Positions 6,882-8,559 of a stretch of 8,559 bases of DNA are shown here, piece after piece. This DNA is from an uncultured Legionella sp. (GTDB lineage Bacteria; Pseudomonadota; Gammaproteobacteria; Legionellales; Legionellaceae), in NCBI GenBank assembly GCA_903885895.1, contig CAISKC010000386.1, positions 1 through 8,559 on the forward strand, written 5' to 3'. Below the pieces are notes generated by a model that saw only the letters and a list, made by a program, of their open reading frames with translations, was not told where the DNA came from and ran no database searches. Each line of letters starts with the position of its first letter. Position 1 is the first letter of the stretch. A program made the position numbers and the translations under genes.

Positions 6882-8147
6882 TTATTCCTGACGTTTCATT
6901 GCATCGAAAAATTCTGCATTCGTCTTATGATTCTTCATCCGTTCTATTAAGAACTCGATCGCATCACATTCATCCATAGACTGCAGGATTTTACGCAATA
7001 TCCATGTTCGATGAAGATCTTCTGGGCTTAATAATAAATCTTCACGACGTGTACCAGAACGATTGATATTAATAGCAGGAAAGACTCTACGTTCTGAAAT
7101 ATTACGACTCAGATGAATTTCCATATTGCCGGTACCTTTGAATTCTTCGTAAATCACTTCATCCATTTTAGAACCGGTATCCACCATTGCCGTAGCGATG
7201 ATAGTTAAACTACCGCCTTCTTCGATATTACGTGCAGCACCATAGACACGTTTAGGTCTTTGCAACGCGTTAGCATCGACACCCCCAGTTAAAACCTTAC
7301 CTGAAGAAGGAATCACCGTATTATAAGCACGCGCCAACCGAGTGATAGAATCTAACAAAATCACCACATCTCGTTTGTGTTCCACTAAGCGTTTGGCTTT
7401 TTCTATCACCATTTCTGCGACTTGGACGTGTCTAGTCGCTGGCTCATCAAACGTCGAGGCCACTACTTCACCTTTCACAGAGCGCTGCATTTCGGTCACT
7501 TCTTCAGGACGCTCATCTATCAATAATACGATCAGAAAAATATCGGGATAATTTTTTTCAATAGAATGCGCGATATTTTGCAGCATGAGCGTTTTACCCG
7601 CTTTAGGTGGCGCCACAATCAAGCCTCGTTGGCCGCGACCAAATGGTGCGCATAAATCTACAACACGTGCTGTTAAGTCTTCGGTACTCCCATTCCCTTG
7701 CTCCATCACCAAACGATCAGAGGCAAATAAAGGCGTGAGATTTTCAAATAAAATTTTTCGTTTCGAGTTTTCAGGCGCATCATAATTGATCTCATCCACT
7801 TTCAACAAAGCAAAATAACGCTCACTGTCTTTAGGAGGACGAATTTTCCCAGATATCGTATCGCCAGTACGCAAACCAAAGCGGCGAATTTGACTAGGTG
7901 ATACATAAATATCATCTGGTCCGGCTAAATAAGAAGCATCGTGGGAACGCAAAAATCCAAAACCGCCTTCTGGAAGAAGTTGCAGTGTCCCATGTCCGTA
8001 TATGTCCTCTCCTTTTAATGCATGCGTTTTCAAAATAGCAAAAATCATTTCTTGCTTACGCATATGAGAAACATTCTCAACGCCCATTTCTTGGGCAATG
8101 TTAACGAGATCGGCAATAGGTAATTGCTTTAATTCACTAAGATTCAT
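6882..8147 (-). CDS. rho: Transcription termination factor Rho
   Basis: Hexameric RNA-dependent ATPase and helicase that ends transcription at Rho-dependent sites. Length is 421 residues against 419 in E. coli, with no insertion. Order: N-terminal helical Rho-N (MNLSELKQLPI to about 45); the cold-shock-like RNA-binding domain with GFGFLR (62-67) and YVSPSQIRRFGLRTGD; then the RecA-like ATPase core with Walker A APPKAGKT (near 180), LLIDERPEEVTEM, the Walker B strand VVILLDSITRLARAYN, the secondary RNA-site Q-loop LTGGVDANALQRPKR, and the downstream SGTRREDLL. All key residues look intact. The start is ATG 8147 (ATGAATCTTAGTGAA), matching the family N-terminus. The frame extends three codons up to a GTG, which is not needed, and GAG stands 6 bases before the ATG. 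First gene of an apparent operon with fre and a small membrane protein. In many relatives trxA lies upstream; here the 400 bases upstream hold none. Confidence 0.98.
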   Translation of the reverse strand: MNLSELKQLPIADLVNIAQEMGVENVSHMRKQEMIFAILKTHALKGEDIYGHGTLQLLPEGGFGFLRSHDASYLAGPDDIYVSPSQIRRFGLRTGDTISGKIRPPKDSERYFALLKVDEINYDAPENSKRKILFENLTPLFASDRLVMEQGNGSTEDLTARVVDLCAPFGRGQRGLIVAPPKAGKTLMLQNIAHSIEKNYPDIFLIVLLIDERPEEVTEMQRSVKGEVVASTFDEPATRHVQVAEMVIEKAKRLVEHKRDVVILLDSITRLARAYNTVIPSSGKVLTGGVDANALQRPKRVYGAARNIEEGGSLTIIATAMVDTGSKMDEVIYEEFKGTGNMEIHLSRNISERRVFPAININRSGTRREDLLLSPEDLHRTWILRKILQSMDECDAIEFLIERMKNHKTNAEFFDAMKRQE

Positions 8148-8511
8148 AGGTCTCACTTGGGATTTTAGTTATTATGATGGATTATCCAGGAAAATTTCAC
8201 AGAAATTGCAACTTGTGTTTGAATCAACGAAGATTATCGTTCATCCGAACAAGTCACAATATGCACGCACTGCTGAGTTTAACCTGCACTAAATTTTGGT
8301 TAAAACATAGTCAGCACACACACACATTAACCATCGTACCATAAGACTTTTTCAAAAGCTAGCGTCTCAGTAACAAAACCTCTGTGCAATACGATTTTTA
8401 AAGCCATCATTGTGAACTGATGTATCCCCACGAAAATGCACAAAATTAGAAAATTGCATGTGTAAAAACAGGATCTATGTAATATTTTAGAATAAAATAA
8501 CATGATAAATA
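8148..8511. other. Upstream region of rho, no gene seen
   Basis: No convincing coding region on either strand. Possible rho promoters on the - strand are GATAAT (8186-8181) with TTGCAA (8211-8206) at a 19-base spacer, and GATAAT (8238-8233) with TTGTGA (8259-8254) at a 15-base spacer. Neither is strong. An inverted repeat GTTTAACC / GGTTAAAAC (8277-8306, 13-base loop, one bulge) lies further up. A (CA)6 run is at 8315-8326. The leader is not obviously C-rich and G-poor, so a Rho autoregulation site cannot be pointed to. Confidence 0.5.
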
Positions 8512-8550
8512 TCCGTTCGGGCTGAGGAGTAGCGCAGCTACGTCTCGAAA
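8512..8550. repeat. REP-like palindromic element at the window edge
   Basis: GTAGC-GCA-GCTAC (8529-8541) is a perfect 5-bp hairpin. It is enclosed by GAG/CTC (8524-8526 and 8544-8546) and TTC/GAA (8516-8518 and 8547-8549), with an internal mismatch and an asymmetric bulge. The frame CCGTTCGxxCTGAGGAG...GTCTCGAAxxx with a variable palindromic centre matches, from memory, a widespread family of short intergenic repeats in proteobacteria, well represented in Legionellales-type genomes. GC content stands out from the AT-rich flank. It may continue a few bases beyond 8550. Confidence 0.6.
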
Positions 8551-8559
8551 CCTAAAGCA

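Noticed and set aside
7342..7785. Two open frames antisense to rho
   Set aside because: Rho is certain, and the antisense products are Ser/Thr/Arg-rich shadows of its conserved codons.
8098..8292. 64-codon open frame on the + strand across the rho start
   Set aside because: It overlaps the conserved rho N-terminus and its promoter region, with no ribosome site or family features.
8315..8326. (CA)6 dinucleotide run as a phase-variable tract
   Set aside because: Only six units, not inside a gene and not placed between recognisable promoter boxes, so there is no basis for phase variation.
8327..8503. Open frame of 58 codons on the - strand upstream of rho, with GGA 8 bases before its ATG
   Set aside because: The product is rich in Cys, Phe and Leu with no domain logic, as expected for translated AT-rich spacer, and the ribosome site is weak. 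Kept only as a long-shot small protein.

Overview
The window looks like chromosomal DNA of a low-GC (AT-rich by eye) gammaproteobacterium, most likely a member of or near the Legionellales (Legionella, Coxiella, Berkiella type). The basis is a Rho protein and a Fre-type flavin reductase that both read as gammaproteobacterial, GC-rich palindromic repeats in the spacers, and a large lineage-specific protein whose C-terminal helical/membrane module resembles one I recall from many Legionella proteins. The assignment is an inference from memory, not the result of a search.

Layout, left to right. On the + strand are (1) an EgtD-type histidine methyltransferase gene that enters from before the window, running in frame from base 3 to 911, and (2) a complete ABC half-transporter (1098-2882) behind a possible promoter that leaves almost no leader. 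A spacer with a palindromic repeat separates these from the rest, which is all on the - strand: rho (8147-6882), a fre-like flavin reductase (6874-6212) and a 65-residue two-helix membrane protein (6195-5998). These three are spaced by 7 and 16 bases and look like one operon. Downstream, behind its own strong sigma70-type promoter, is a 693-residue protein of unknown function (5752-3671). It is followed by a secreted protein of about 161 residues with four cysteines (3505-3020).

How the genes fit together: rho-fre-small membrane protein is a housekeeping unit (transcription termination plus flavin reduction). The 693-residue and secreted proteins form an accessory block, and the first is a reasonable candidate for a host-directed effector. 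The egtD-like gene suggests ergothioneine-type thiol/betaine chemistry, but no egtB partner is visible. The ABC exporter has no identifiable substrate.

Three GC-rich repeat-like elements lie between genes (about 915-966, 2957-2986 and 8512-8550). No tRNA, rRNA, CRISPR array, transposase or prophage gene was seen. I did not find a clear new multi-gene system. The most interesting part is the 693-residue gene with its palindrome-overlapped promoter.
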